Assembly (NCBI RefSeq): GCF_000766865.1
Contig: NZ_JNFA01000019.1
Span: 1 to 64,000, forward strand
Origin: Listeria booriae
GTDB lineage: Bacteria; Bacillota; Bacilli; Lactobacillales; Listeriaceae
Direction: 5' to 3'
Length of the DNA stretch: 64,000 nt
The notes below the pieces were generated by a model that saw nothing but the letters and a program-made list of their open reading frames with translations, made no database searches and was not told the DNA's origin. A program made the position numbers and the translations under genes. Positions within the stretch are counted from its first letter, which is position 1, and each line of letters begins with the position of its first letter. Of the stretch, positions 35,698 to 44,044 are shown one piece after another.

Positions 35698-37501
35698 ATA
35701 CGAGGTCGTTTGTTAACTCTAGGAATTCCTTGACGTCTCCAACAGCGATTTCTAGTGCGCTTTCCCAGAAATCTGGTTTTGTTAAGTCGATGTTTAAATG
35801 TTTTTGAGCTAATTGTTCGGTTGTCATCGCGCCAGTGTCTTGTAGTAAGGCGATGTATTTGTCTTCGTAGCCGCTTCCTTCTGCTAATGCTTGGTGGTAA
35901 ATGCCTAATGAGAACAAATAGCCGAATGTGTAGGGGAAGTTATAAAATGGCACTTCCGCGATGTAAAAATGCAATTTGGAAGACCAAAATTGTGGATGAT
36001 ATTCTGATAACGCATCTTTAAACGCTTCACGTTGCGCTTCTTCCATCAATGTATTTAGACGATCCGCAGAAACAAGGCCTTCTTTGCGTGCTTCATAAAA
36101 ACGTGTTTCAAACAAGAAACGGGCGCGAATGTCCATAAAGAAAGCGATACTACGGCCAATTTTGTCTTCCAAAAGAACGATTTTCTCTTCTTTTGTCGCA
36201 GCCTCTTTCACGGAAGCGTCGGCAATAATCATTTCTGCAAAAGTAGAAGCAGTTTCTGCCACATTCATCGCATAATTCGTATTTTCAAACGGTTCATCAC
36301 GAATCACGTGCGAGTGGAAGGCATGTCCTAACTCATGAGCCAATGTCGCAACCGTCCCAGGAGCACCGTCATACGTCATAAAGATGCGACTTTCCTTCTC
36401 CAACGGGAAGTCCGTACAAAAGCCACCAGGACGCTTATTATCGCGATCCTCGGCTTCAATCCATTGCTGTTCAAACGCATGTTTCGCAAAACTAGCCATT
36501 TTCGGGCTAAATTTCGCAAACTGTGTCAAAATAAAATCCGCACCTTCTTGATACGTATATTTCTTCGGCTCAGAATCCAGCGTAAGTGGTGCAAAAACAT
36601 CATGAAAACTCAATTTTTCAATACCAAAAAGTTGGGCTTTCCGATTTAAGAAGTCAACAAATGTCGCTTTATGCATCTCGATAACTTCCCACATAGTTGC
36701 GAGTGTTTTTTCATCCAAACGGTTGATAGCTAGCGGTTCAGAGAGAACGTTGTCCCATTTACGCGTGCGATATACTGCAAGCCGGAAGCCAGCGAGATGG
36801 TTTAGCGTATCACTAAACAACTGCGATTTCTCTTGCCACGCCTTTCCGTATGCTTCAAAAACAGCGACACGAACGGCACGGTCAGGATGGCTAAGCAAAT
36901 TCAATGCTTGTCCAGCTGAAACTTCTTTGTCCTCACCATCAATCGTTACAGGCACGCGAATTGTTGCTACAATCGTATCATAATGATCCGACCAACCACG
37001 ATAACCGTCAACATTCAGCGCGCTAATCACCGTTTCTTCATCACGCGTTCCTTTTTTCTTCCGATTATCGCGAGCTTCATTCAACACGAAAGCAATCTCG
37101 CTCAAGCCATTTTCTTGCAGTAAGGAAGCCCATACATCATCTGAAATAAGGGCGAATTTCTCATGCCATTCATTTTCAATCGTTTCTAACTCAGATAATT
37201 GTTGATACACATCGCCAGAAAGTTCCACCGCTTTCAAATCACGCGTATCCGCAGAAGATAAACATTCTAAAAATGCCGCTGCGTTCATCAATTGTTTCGC
37301 AATATCTGCATTTTGGTTAATCAATAATAAAAATTCACTCACATCAGCTGAGCCGCTTGGAATTTCCCAATCGCGCACCGCTTGTTTAAATGACGCGATG
37401 TCTTTCGTTGTTTCCGCCAAGGCTTCTAAGAGCGCTTCTGAGCCACTTCCACCCGAATAAATCGCGTCTAAATCCCAGACTAGAGCATAGTTTTTCGACA
37501 T
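35696..37501 (-). CDS. pepF: Oligoendopeptidase F (M3 family)
   Basis: 601 residues from MSKNYALVWDLD (GGGG site; the longer frame lacks one). The zinc motif HELGHAFH with the downstream E (NVAETASTFAEM) marks an M3B metallopeptidase that hydrolyses peptides of roughly 7-17 residues in the cytoplasm. It is a single gene against the main direction, as in Listeria. Confidence 0.96.
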   Translation of the reverse strand: MSKNYALVWDLDAIYSGGSGSEALLEALAETTKDIASFKQAVRDWEIPSGSADVSEFLLLINQNADIAKQLMNAAAFLECLSSADTRDLKAVELSGDVYQQLSELETIENEWHEKFALISDDVWASLLQENGLSEIAFVLNEARDNRKKKGTRDEETVISALNVDGYRGWSDHYDTIVATIRVPVTIDGEDKEVSAGQALNLLSHPDRAVRVAVFEAYGKAWQEKSQLFSDTLNHLAGFRLAVYRTRKWDNVLSEPLAINRLDEKTLATMWEVIEMHKATFVDFLNRKAQLFGIEKLSFHDVFAPLTLDSEPKKYTYQEGADFILTQFAKFSPKMASFAKHAFEQQWIEAEDRDNKRPGGFCTDFPLEKESRIFMTYDGAPGTVATLAHELGHAFHSHVIRDEPFENTNYAMNVAETASTFAEMIIADASVKEAATKEEKIVLLEDKIGRSIAFFMDIRARFLFETRFYEARKEGLVSADRLNTLMEEAQREAFKDALSEYHPQFWSSKLHFYIAEVPFYNFPYTFGYLFSLGIYHQALAEGSGYEDKYIALLQDTGAMTTEQLAQKHLNIDLTKPDFWESALEIAVGDVKEFLELTNDLV

Positions 37502-37640
37502 AATAATCCCCCTTGAAATAGGTATTTTCCACTTCATTATAGCACTTCTCACAGATTTTTTTGTAAAATACGCCGAAAGATGTTAAAATTTATTAGGATT
37601 ACAAGTTAGTGAACCGATTAAATAAGAAGAGGTGCCTATT

Positions 37641-38162
37641 TTGCTAAAAAAATTCTCGCCGGATAAAATGTTAACATCGCCGTTTGGTATTACCGCCGAC
37701 CAACTGCGAAAAATGGGGAAAACGACGGTATTAACAGATTTAGATAATACGTTACTCGCTTGGGATCAACTCGATGCAACCGATGAAATCTCGAACTGGT
37801 TTCGTCTGTTAGAAGAAGAAGGTATCAAAGTGATGATCGTATCGAATAATAACGAAGAACGCGTGAAGCGAGTGGCCATCGCAACTAAAATTCCGTATTT
37901 AGCAAAAGCGAAGAAACCACTAGCAACGGCGTTCCAACAAGCGTTAGCCGACCTTGGTTCAACGCCAGAAGAAACCGTGATGATAGGCGATCAGATCATG
38001 ACTGATATATTTGGTGGCAATCGCCAACGTTTGACGACTATTTTCGTGCGCCCTGTAAAAGACACAGACGGCTTTGCGACGAAATTCAATCGTTTCATGG
38101 AACGAATAATTTTGAAAAAACTAGCTAAAAAATCAGAACTAAAATGGGAGGATTCTCTGTGA
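37641..38162 (+). CDS. yqeG: YqeG-family HAD phosphatase
   Basis: 173 residues from the TTG at 37641 (AGAGG eight bases before). HAD motif I is LTDLDNTLLAWD, motif II is VSNN and motif III is K-PLAT...MIGDQIMTDIFGGN. It resembles Gep4-type phosphatidylglycerophosphate phosphatases, but Firmicutes YqeG function is not firmly set. The stop overlaps yqeH (GTGA). Confidence 0.93.
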   Translation: MLKKFSPDKMLTSPFGITADQLRKMGKTTVLTDLDNTLLAWDQLDATDEISNWFRLLEEEGIKVMIVSNNNEERVKRVAIATKIPYLAKAKKPLATAFQQALADLGSTPEETVMIGDQIMTDIFGGNRQRLTTIFVRPVKDTDGFATKFNRFMERIILKKLAKKSELKWEDSL

Positions 38163-39259
38163 CCGAAGAAATTAGATGTATTGGCTGTGGAGCCGTGATT
38201 CAAACGACCGATAAAACCAAACCGGGCTACGCGCCTGAATCTTCTTTAGACAAAGAAGACGTTATTTGCCAGCGTTGTTTCCGCTTGAAACATTACAATG
38301 AAATTCAAGATGTACCACTAACGGACGATGACTTTTTGAAGATTTTAAACCAATTAGGAACAAAAGAAGCCTTGATTGTTTATGTTGTCGATATTTTCGA
38401 TTTCGATGGTAGCTGGTTACCAGGCTTACACCGTTTTGTAGGCAATAATCCAGTGCTACTTGTCGGAAATAAAGCCGATTTACTACCAAAATCATTGAAA
38501 CGTGAACGCTTGACACAATGGATGCGTGGGCGTGCCCGTGAGCTTGGCTTAGCACCAACAGATTGCGTCCTTGTCAGCGCTGAGAAAGGTCATTCTTTTG
38601 AAGCATTGCTTGAGAAGATTGAAGAAGAACGTGATGGCCGCGATGTTTTCGTTGTGGGCTGTACAAATGTTGGTAAATCCACACTAATTAACCGCATTAT
38701 TAAAGTGGCGACTGGCGAAAACGATGTCATTACAACATCCCAATTCCCAGGTACGACATTAGATAAGATTGAAATTCCACTCGATGACGGTAGCGTACTC
38801 GTTGACACACCAGGGATTATCAATCACCATCAAATCGCGCACGTCGTTGATGCAGCGACACTAAAAGTCATTTCACCGAAAAAAGAAATCAAACCGCTTG
38901 TTTTCCAGTTAAACGAGGAACAAACATTATTCCTTGGCGCACTAGCACGATTTGACTATACAAGTGGCGGCAGAAGATCGTTCGTCGTCTACACATCGAA
39001 TAATTTAATGGTTCACCGCACGAAACTCGAAAAAGCGGACAATCTATACGAAACACAAGCTGGCAAATTGCTACAACCACCAGGCGAAACAGACATCGAA
39101 GCCTTGCCAAAACTAGTACCATACACATTTTCCATCAAAGAAAAAGCAGATATCGTCTTTTCCGGATTAGGTTGGATTACAGTACCAGAAGGCGGCGCAA
39201 AAGTCACAGCTTGGGTACCGGATGGCGTAAGTGTCACTATCCGCAGATCTATCGTATAA
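38159..39259 (+). CDS. yqeH: Ribosome biogenesis GTPase YqeH
   Basis: 366 residues from the GTG at 38159 (GGGAGG site). An N-terminal zinc finger (CIGCG ... CQRCF) precedes a circularly permuted GTPase: G4 NKAD first, then G1 GCTNVGKST and G3 VDTPG. A C-terminal TRAP-like RNA-binding domain follows. It helps assemble the 30S subunit. It overlaps yqeG by 4 bp. Confidence 0.96.
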   Translation: MTEEIRCIGCGAVIQTTDKTKPGYAPESSLDKEDVICQRCFRLKHYNEIQDVPLTDDDFLKILNQLGTKEALIVYVVDIFDFDGSWLPGLHRFVGNNPVLLVGNKADLLPKSLKRERLTQWMRGRARELGLAPTDCVLVSAEKGHSFEALLEKIEEERDGRDVFVVGCTNVGKSTLINRIIKVATGENDVITTSQFPGTTLDKIEIPLDDGSVLVDTPGIINHHQIAHVVDAATLKVISPKKEIKPLVFQLNEEQTLFLGALARFDYTSGGRRSFVVYTSNNLMVHRTKLEKADNLYETQAGKLLQPPGETDIEALPKLVPYTFSIKEKADIVFSGLGWITVPEGGAKVTAWVPDGVSVTIRRSIV

Positions 39260-39275
39260 GGAGGAGAGCCACTTT

Positions 39276-40103
39276 ATGAAGAAATTGTATTGCGTTATCG
39301 GCAACCCAATTGCTCATTCCCTTTCCCCGGCGATGCATACGGCTCTTTTAGAAAAAAATCAGCTAGATGCAAGCTACGTCCCATTTTTGCTTGAAGAAGA
39401 AACATTCGCTGATGCCATGCTAGGCTTAAAAACACTTGGTATCAGCGGTTTTAACATCACAAGTCCGTTCAAAGAGAAAATTCTGCCGTTTCTAGATGCT
39501 ATTGATGTAGAAGCAAAAGCTTGTGGTGCCGTTAATACAGTGGTTGTGCGCGATGGGAAATGGACCGGTTATAATACAGATGGCGCAGGCTATTTGGAAG
39601 GACTCCAAACCATCAAACCAATCACACATACAGATCAAATTCTTATTTTAGGAGCTGGCGGTGCAAGTAAAGCGATTTTCCACGCGCTAGCCAATCGCAC
39701 AGACGCCAACATAACCATCGCCAATCGCACAGTAGAAAAAGCGATAAACATGGTGGCAGGCACAATCCACGCGGCAATTAGCTTACAAGAAGCCGAGACC
39801 AATCTCGCGGACTATACGATTATCATTCAAACCACATCCGCAGGTCTCACAAAAGAAAACCCGGAATTACCAATCAGTCTGCAAAATTTAGCACCTGGCA
39901 CCAACGCCTCAGACATTATTTACAATCCCGCTAAAACAGCCTTTTTAGAAGAAGCAGAAACACACGGCGCCATCATTCAAAACGGCTTACCAATGTTCGT
40001 AAATCAAGCCGCCATTGCCTTCCAACTCTGGACAGGCCTTGATGCTGACCGTGAATTAATGAAACAAATTGTATTGAAACAAGTAGGAGGAACCGAATGT
40101 TAA
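39276..40103 (+). CDS. aroE: Shikimate dehydrogenase
   Basis: 275 residues from the ATG with AAGGAGG before it. Shikimate-binding residues lie in HSLSPAMH and the lysine of NITSPFKEKI; NTDGAGYL and the NADP loop GAGGASKAI follow. It reduces dehydroshikimate in aromatic amino-acid synthesis. The end overlaps yhbY by 7 bp. Confidence 0.97.
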   Translation: MKKLYCVIGNPIAHSLSPAMHTALLEKNQLDASYVPFLLEEETFADAMLGLKTLGISGFNITSPFKEKILPFLDAIDVEAKACGAVNTVVVRDGKWTGYNTDGAGYLEGLQTIKPITHTDQILILGAGGASKAIFHALANRTDANITIANRTVEKAINMVAGTIHAAISLQEAETNLADYTIIIQTTSAGLTKENPELPISLQNLAPGTNASDIIYNPAKTAFLEEAETHGAIIQNGLPMFVNQAAIAFQLWTGLDADRELMKQIVLKQVGGTEC

Positions 40104-40387
40104 CCAATGTACAAAAGCGTTTTTTACGCAAAGAAGCTCACGATATCGATGCCATTTTTCAAGTAGGAAAAGGTGGGGTATCACCGAATTTAATCAAGCA
40201 AGTCGCTGAAGCTCTAGAAGTTCGCGAATTAATCAAAATCTCGATTCTACAAAATTGTGACGAGCCAAAAGAAGAAGTAGCCGAAATGATCAGTTCGCGT
40301 TCTGGCTCTGAACTTGTTCAAATCATTGGCCGCACGATTATTCTATACAAAGAATCACGCAATAAAAAACAAATCCAATTGCCATAA
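40097..40387 (+). CDS. yhbY: CRM-domain RNA-binding protein (YhbY/YqeI)
   Basis: 96 residues, a single CRS1-YhbY domain (LRKEAHDIDAIFQVGKGGVS with the GKGG loop, then LVQIIGRTIILYKES). It is associated with pre-50S particles in other bacteria. The start overlaps the aroE stop, and AGGAGG lies inside aroE. Confidence 0.95.
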   Translation: MLTNVQKRFLRKEAHDIDAIFQVGKGGVSPNLIKQVAEALEVRELIKISILQNCDEPKEEVAEMISSRSGSELVQIIGRTIILYKESRNKKQIQLP

Positions 40388-40402
40388 GAAGGTGGAATTG
40401 CC

Positions 40403-40972
40403 TTGAACGCAAAAATCGGTATTTTAGGTGGCACATTTGATCCGCCACATCATGCACATTTAATTATTGCCAACGAAGCGCGCATAAAGTTAGGTCTTGA
40501 GAAAATTATTTTCTTGCCAAATGCTATTCCACCACATAAACAAGAAAGTGGCTTAGCGAGCAATGCAGACCGTTTGCAAATGCTTGATTTGGCAATTAAA
40601 GATAATCCCTATTTCGAAATAGATGACCGCGAAATGAAGCGAACAGGGAAATCCTATACGTACGATACGATGTTGGAAATGACAAAAGAGTTTCCAAATG
40701 CCGCATTTTCCTTTATAATTGGCGGAGATATGGTTGAATATTTACCGAAGTGGTATCATATTAATGAATTGATAAAACTTGTGAACTTTGTTGGCGTCAA
40801 TCGACCTCATTATGATGGAAACACGCCATACGACATTGAGGAAATTCAAGTTCCCGCGATGGACATATCTTCGTCGTTGCTACGAGAACGCTTGGTAGCT
40901 GGATTGCCAATTGATTATTACGTTCCTGAACAAGTGAGCAAGTATATAAAGGAGCATCATTTATATGAATAG
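40403..40972 (+). CDS. nadD: Nicotinate-nucleotide adenylyltransferase
   Basis: 189 residues from the TTG at 40403 (AAGGTGG site). The nucleotidyltransferase motif is [13 protein letters not shown]. The [14 protein letters not shown] C-terminal motif reads [11 protein letters not shown]. It makes deamido-NAD for NAD synthesis. The stop overlaps the yqeK start. Confidence 0.97.
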   Translation: MNAKIGILGGTFDPPHHAHLIIANEARIKLGLEKIIFLPNAIPPHKQESGLASNADRLQMLDLAIKDNPYFEIDDREMKRTGKSYTYDTMLEMTKEFPNAAFSFIIGGDMVEYLPKWYHINELIKLVNFVGVNRPHYDGNTPYDIEEIQVPAMDISSSLLRERLVAGLPIDYYVPEQVSKYIKEHHLYE

Positions 40973-41540
40973 AGAAGAAATTTTAGAAGCCGTAAAAGAA
41001 GCTATGCCCGAAAAACGTTTCATCCATACGCTAGGTGTTGAAAAAACAGCATTAGAGCTTGCGGAGCATTACGATATTGACGCAAAACAAACAAGTACTG
41101 CGGCGTTACTGCATGATTATGCGAAATATGTGGATAAAGAAGCAATGATGGCAATTATGGTCGAACAAAAAATGGATCCAAAACTATTCACCTATAATCA
41201 AGAACTGTGGCACGCTCCCGTAGGCGCTTTTTTAGCAAAAGAAAAGTTTGGCGTAGAAGACGAAGCCGTTTTACAAGCAATCGCTTGCCATACAACAGGA
41301 AATGCTGCGATGAGTACACTGGATAAAATTATTTATTTGGCGGACTACACGGAACCAAATCGCTCTTTCCCTGGCGTTTACAAGGCTCGCCGTTTGTCTT
41401 TTGACTCGTTGGATGCCGCGATGCTTTTCGCCTTAGCAAACACCATTACTTTTTTAATCACGAAAAGACAACCGATTTTTCCAGATACATTTGAAGCATA
41501 TAATTATTTTGCACGTTTACAAATTGAAGGTGAGGTATAA
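40965..41540 (+). CDS. yqeK: HD-domain hydrolase YqeK (Ap4A hydrolase)
   Basis: 191 residues. HD-domain metal ligands lie in [21 protein letters not shown] and ACHTTGNA, with D in [12 protein letters not shown]. Homologues split diadenosine tetraphosphate into ADP. AAGGAG sits inside nadD. Confidence 0.95.
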   Translation: MNREEILEAVKEAMPEKRFIHTLGVEKTALELAEHYDIDAKQTSTAALLHDYAKYVDKEAMMAIMVEQKMDPKLFTYNQELWHAPVGAFLAKEKFGVEDEAVLQAIACHTTGNAAMSTLDKIIYLADYTEPNRSFPGVYKARRLSFDSLDAAMLFALANTITFLITKRQPIFPDTFEAYNYFARLQIEGEV

Positions 41541-41543
41541 CTA

Positions 41544-41900
41544 TTGAAAAGTCACGATTTATTAATGTTAACCGCGAAAGCAGCGGACGATAAGCGAGCA
41601 GAGGACATTCTGGCGCTTAATATGGAAGGCTTATCCGCATTTGCCGATTATTTTGTTATTTGCCACGGTAATTCCGATAAGCAAGTACAAGCAATTGCCC
41701 AAGAAATCAAAGAAAAAGCGCAAGAAAATGATGTAGATGTGAAACGTTTAGAAGGTTTTGACGCCGCTAAATGGATTTTGCTTGATCTTGGCGATGTGAT
41801 TGTTCACGTATTCCACAAAGATGAGCGTAGCTACTACAACCTTGAGAAACTTTGGGGAGACGCACCGCTAGAAAACATCGAAGCAGCTTTTACAATGTAA
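41544..41900 (+). CDS. rsfS: Ribosomal silencing factor RsfS
   Basis: 118 residues from a TTG start (GAGGT site). It carries the Iojap/RsfS pattern (ADYFVICHGNSDKQVQAIA, VIVHVFHKDERSYYNLEKLW). It binds uL14 on the 50S and blocks subunit joining under starvation. It is tightly packed behind yqeK. Confidence 0.96.
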   Translation: MKSHDLLMLTAKAADDKRAEDILALNMEGLSAFADYFVICHGNSDKQVQAIAQEIKEKAQENDVDVKRLEGFDAAKWILLDLGDVIVHVFHKDERSYYNLEKLWGDAPLENIEAAFTM

Positions 41901-41952
41901 GAAATGCGAAAGGGGCTGGAAACGGCTCCTTTTTTGATTGGAGGAGATAAAA

Positions 41953-42684
41953 GTGAGTTACGAGTATTTTCCTAACTTTTACGATGCGCTCATGGACGAG
42001 GAGCTGTACGACAACTGGTTTTCTTTTGCGAAGCCCTATTTACCTGAACCAGGCGGAAAAGTGCTTGACGTGGCGTGTGGGACGGCTGAGCTTGCTGTTA
42101 GGTTGGCAAAGGATGATTTCGAAGTGACAGGTGTAGACTTGTCAGAAGAAATGCTAGCCGTTGCAAGTGAGAAAGCATTGCGCGAAGATGTGCCACTAAC
42201 ATTGCTACAACAAGACATGTCGCAGATGGAAGCGCTAGATATATTTGATTTGGTGACGTGTTTTTGCGACTCACTTAATTATTTAGAGACAGAAGCACAA
42301 GTTCACGGCACACTGCAAAGCGTATATGCCAACTTAAAAGAAGGCGGTATTTTCTTGTTCGACGTCCATTCCGTTTATAAAGTGGACGAATGCTTCAAAG
42401 ATTACAGTTATGGCGATAGTGATATCGAAATTTCATGCGTTTGGAACTCGTTTCCCGGGGAATTTCCACATTCCGTAGAACATGAATTAACGTTCTTCCG
42501 AGAAACACCAAATGGCTTGTATGAGCGCTATGACGAGCTACATAAAGAACGCACGTATCCTGTCGAATGGTACCGAAAAGCAATTACAGAAGCTGGATTT
42601 CGTAAAATAAAAATTTGTGCGGATTTTACAAATTCTGAGCCTACTAAAACAAGTGAAAGAATCTTTTTCATCTGCGAGAAATGA
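41953..42684 (+). CDS. yqeM: SAM-dependent methyltransferase (YqeM-like)
   Basis: 243 residues from the GTG at 41953 (GGAGGAG ten bases before; the in-frame TTG further up lies before that site). The SAM motif is VLDVACGTAELAVRLA, with D in VTGVDLSEEMLA. The substrate is unknown. It is last of the yqe cluster, and its stop lies inside the terminator stem. Confidence 0.9.
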   Translation: MSYEYFPNFYDALMDEELYDNWFSFAKPYLPEPGGKVLDVACGTAELAVRLAKDDFEVTGVDLSEEMLAVASEKALREDVPLTLLQQDMSQMEALDIFDLVTCFCDSLNYLETEAQVHGTLQSVYANLKEGGIFLFDVHSVYKVDECFKDYSYGDSDIEISCVWNSFPGEFPHSVEHELTFFRETPNGLYERYDELHKERTYPVEWYRKAITEAGFRKIKICADFTNSEPTKTSERIFFICEK

Positions 42685-42711
42685 CTTTTCTACTGGTCAT
42701 TTCTCTTTTTT
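42676..42711 (+). terminator. Terminator overlapping the yqeM stop
   Basis: Perfect 10-bp arms GAGAAATGAC and GTCATTTCTC, 10-nt loop, then T6. The TGA stop of yqeM is part of the 5' arm. Confidence 0.9.
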
Positions 42712-42789
42712 GCGTTTTAGAAGCCGGCGACTGAAAGAAGGAAAAAGAGAGGGGATGGCGAATAAAATTATTAAAGGCAGGTGAAGAAG

Positions 42790-43407
42790 ATGTTAGATTT
42801 ATGGCAAACATACAAGAAGTACATTATTGGTGTCGCCGCATTATTAGTCGCAGCAGGCTTATTTTTCTTCATGCAAAAAGACGAAGAAGTGGCCACAACC
42901 GACGCAGTAGCACAAGAAGCCCCTGTTGTTGAGGCAAAAGCCGAGAAACAGGAACCAACGACATCCAAAGTGTTAATCGTGGACGTAAAAGGCGCTGTAA
43001 ACAAGCCTGGCGTCTATGAGTTAGCAGCAGATAGTCGCGTGAAAGATGCCATTCTAAAAGCGGGAGGACTATCACCCGAAGCAGACGTAAAGCTTCTCAA
43101 CATGGCTCAAAAAGTCACTGATGAGATGGTTATTTATGCTGGAAAAGTAGGCGAAGAGGGCATTCAACCAGTCACAACAGCCCAAGCCGAAGCATCAGGA
43201 GGAGGCGATTCCAAGAAGGTAAATATCAACACGGCAGATACCACAGCACTACAAACCATTCCTGGCATCGGTGCAACAAAAGCACAAGCAATAATCGATT
43301 ATCGAGAAAAAGAAGGACTGTTCCAGAAAGTAGAGGACCTGTCAAAAGTATCAGGAATTGGAGCTAAAACTGTAGAACGCTTGAGCGAACATATTACAGT
43401 GGAGTGA
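42790..43407 (+). CDS. comEA: ComEA, DNA receptor for uptake
   Basis: 205 residues from the ATG at 42790 (the GTG nine bases earlier overlaps the ribosome site). One membrane helix (YIIGVAALLVAAGLFFF) is followed by an SLBB domain (VKGAVNKPGVYELAADSRV) and, after a Ser/Gly linker, a double helix-hairpin-helix (INTADTTALQTIPGIGATKA and VSGIGAKTVERL). It binds DNA at the membrane and passes it to ComEC. It is encoded first of comEA-EB-EC. Confidence 0.96.
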   Translation: MLDLWQTYKKYIIGVAALLVAAGLFFFMQKDEEVATTDAVAQEAPVVEAKAEKQEPTTSKVLIVDVKGAVNKPGVYELAADSRVKDAILKAGGLSPEADVKLLNMAQKVTDEMVIYAGKVGEEGIQPVTTAQAEASGGGDSKKVNINTADTTALQTIPGIGATKAQAIIDYREKEGLFQKVEDLSKVSGIGAKTVERLSEHITVE

Positions 43408-43414
43408 AAAGTTA

Positions 43415-43444
43415 TTGACGTAGCGAATTCGAAAAGCATATACT
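43415..43444 (+). promoter_or_regulatory. Internal promoter before comEB
   Basis: TTGACG (43415-43420) and TATACT (43439-43444), 18 bp apart, in the comEA-comEB gap, 31 bp before the comEB start. Confidence 0.6.
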
Positions 43445-43474
43445 TAAAGCATCAACTTTAAAGGAGCGACAAAT

Positions 43475-44038
43475 ATGCAAAGAATAGCTTGGGATCAATT
43501 CTTTTTAGCACAAAGTCATTTAATATCTTCTAGAAGTACATGTACTCGCCTAATGGTTGGCGCTACTATTGTTCGAGATAAACGTATTATCGCAGGTGGC
43601 TATAATGGTTCTATTGCAGGCGGTGATCATTGCAGCGAAGAAGGCTGTTACGTAGTCGAAGGACACTGCATTCGCACCATTCATGCGGAAATGAATGCGA
43701 TATTACAATGCGCAAAATTTGGTGCATCAACGGATCACGCAGAAATGTATGTCACCCATTTTCCATGTGTGGCTTGTTGCAAATCGATTATTCAAGCCGG
43801 AATAAAAGCTGTTTATTACGCGAAAGATTATAAGAACCATCCATATGCGATTGAATTGTTCGAACGAGCAGGCGTCGAAGTAAAGAAAGTACCATTCGAT
43901 GAACATGTGCTCAGCAATACCGCGCAAATCGAACAAACAGTCATTCAAACGGTGCAAGAAGTCTTGCAACAAGAAGACATTCCGCAAGAAACAATAACGC
44001 ATCTAGAAGCTAAATTAAAAGAACAATTTTTAAAATAA
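43475..44038 (+). CDS. comEB: ComEB, dCMP deaminase
   Basis: 187 residues. The zinc-site motifs are HAEMNAIL and PCVACC. It turns dCMP into dUMP and is not required for transformation in Bacillus despite its location. An AAAGGAG site precedes the ATG. An own promoter would separate it from comEA. Confidence 0.95.
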   Translation: MQRIAWDQFFLAQSHLISSRSTCTRLMVGATIVRDKRIIAGGYNGSIAGGDHCSEEGCYVVEGHCIRTIHAEMNAILQCAKFGASTDHAEMYVTHFPCVACCKSIIQAGIKAVYYAKDYKNHPYAIELFERAGVEVKKVPFDEHVLSNTAQIEQTVIQTVQEVLQQEDIPQETITHLEAKLKEQFLK

Positions 44039-44044
44039 AGCGAG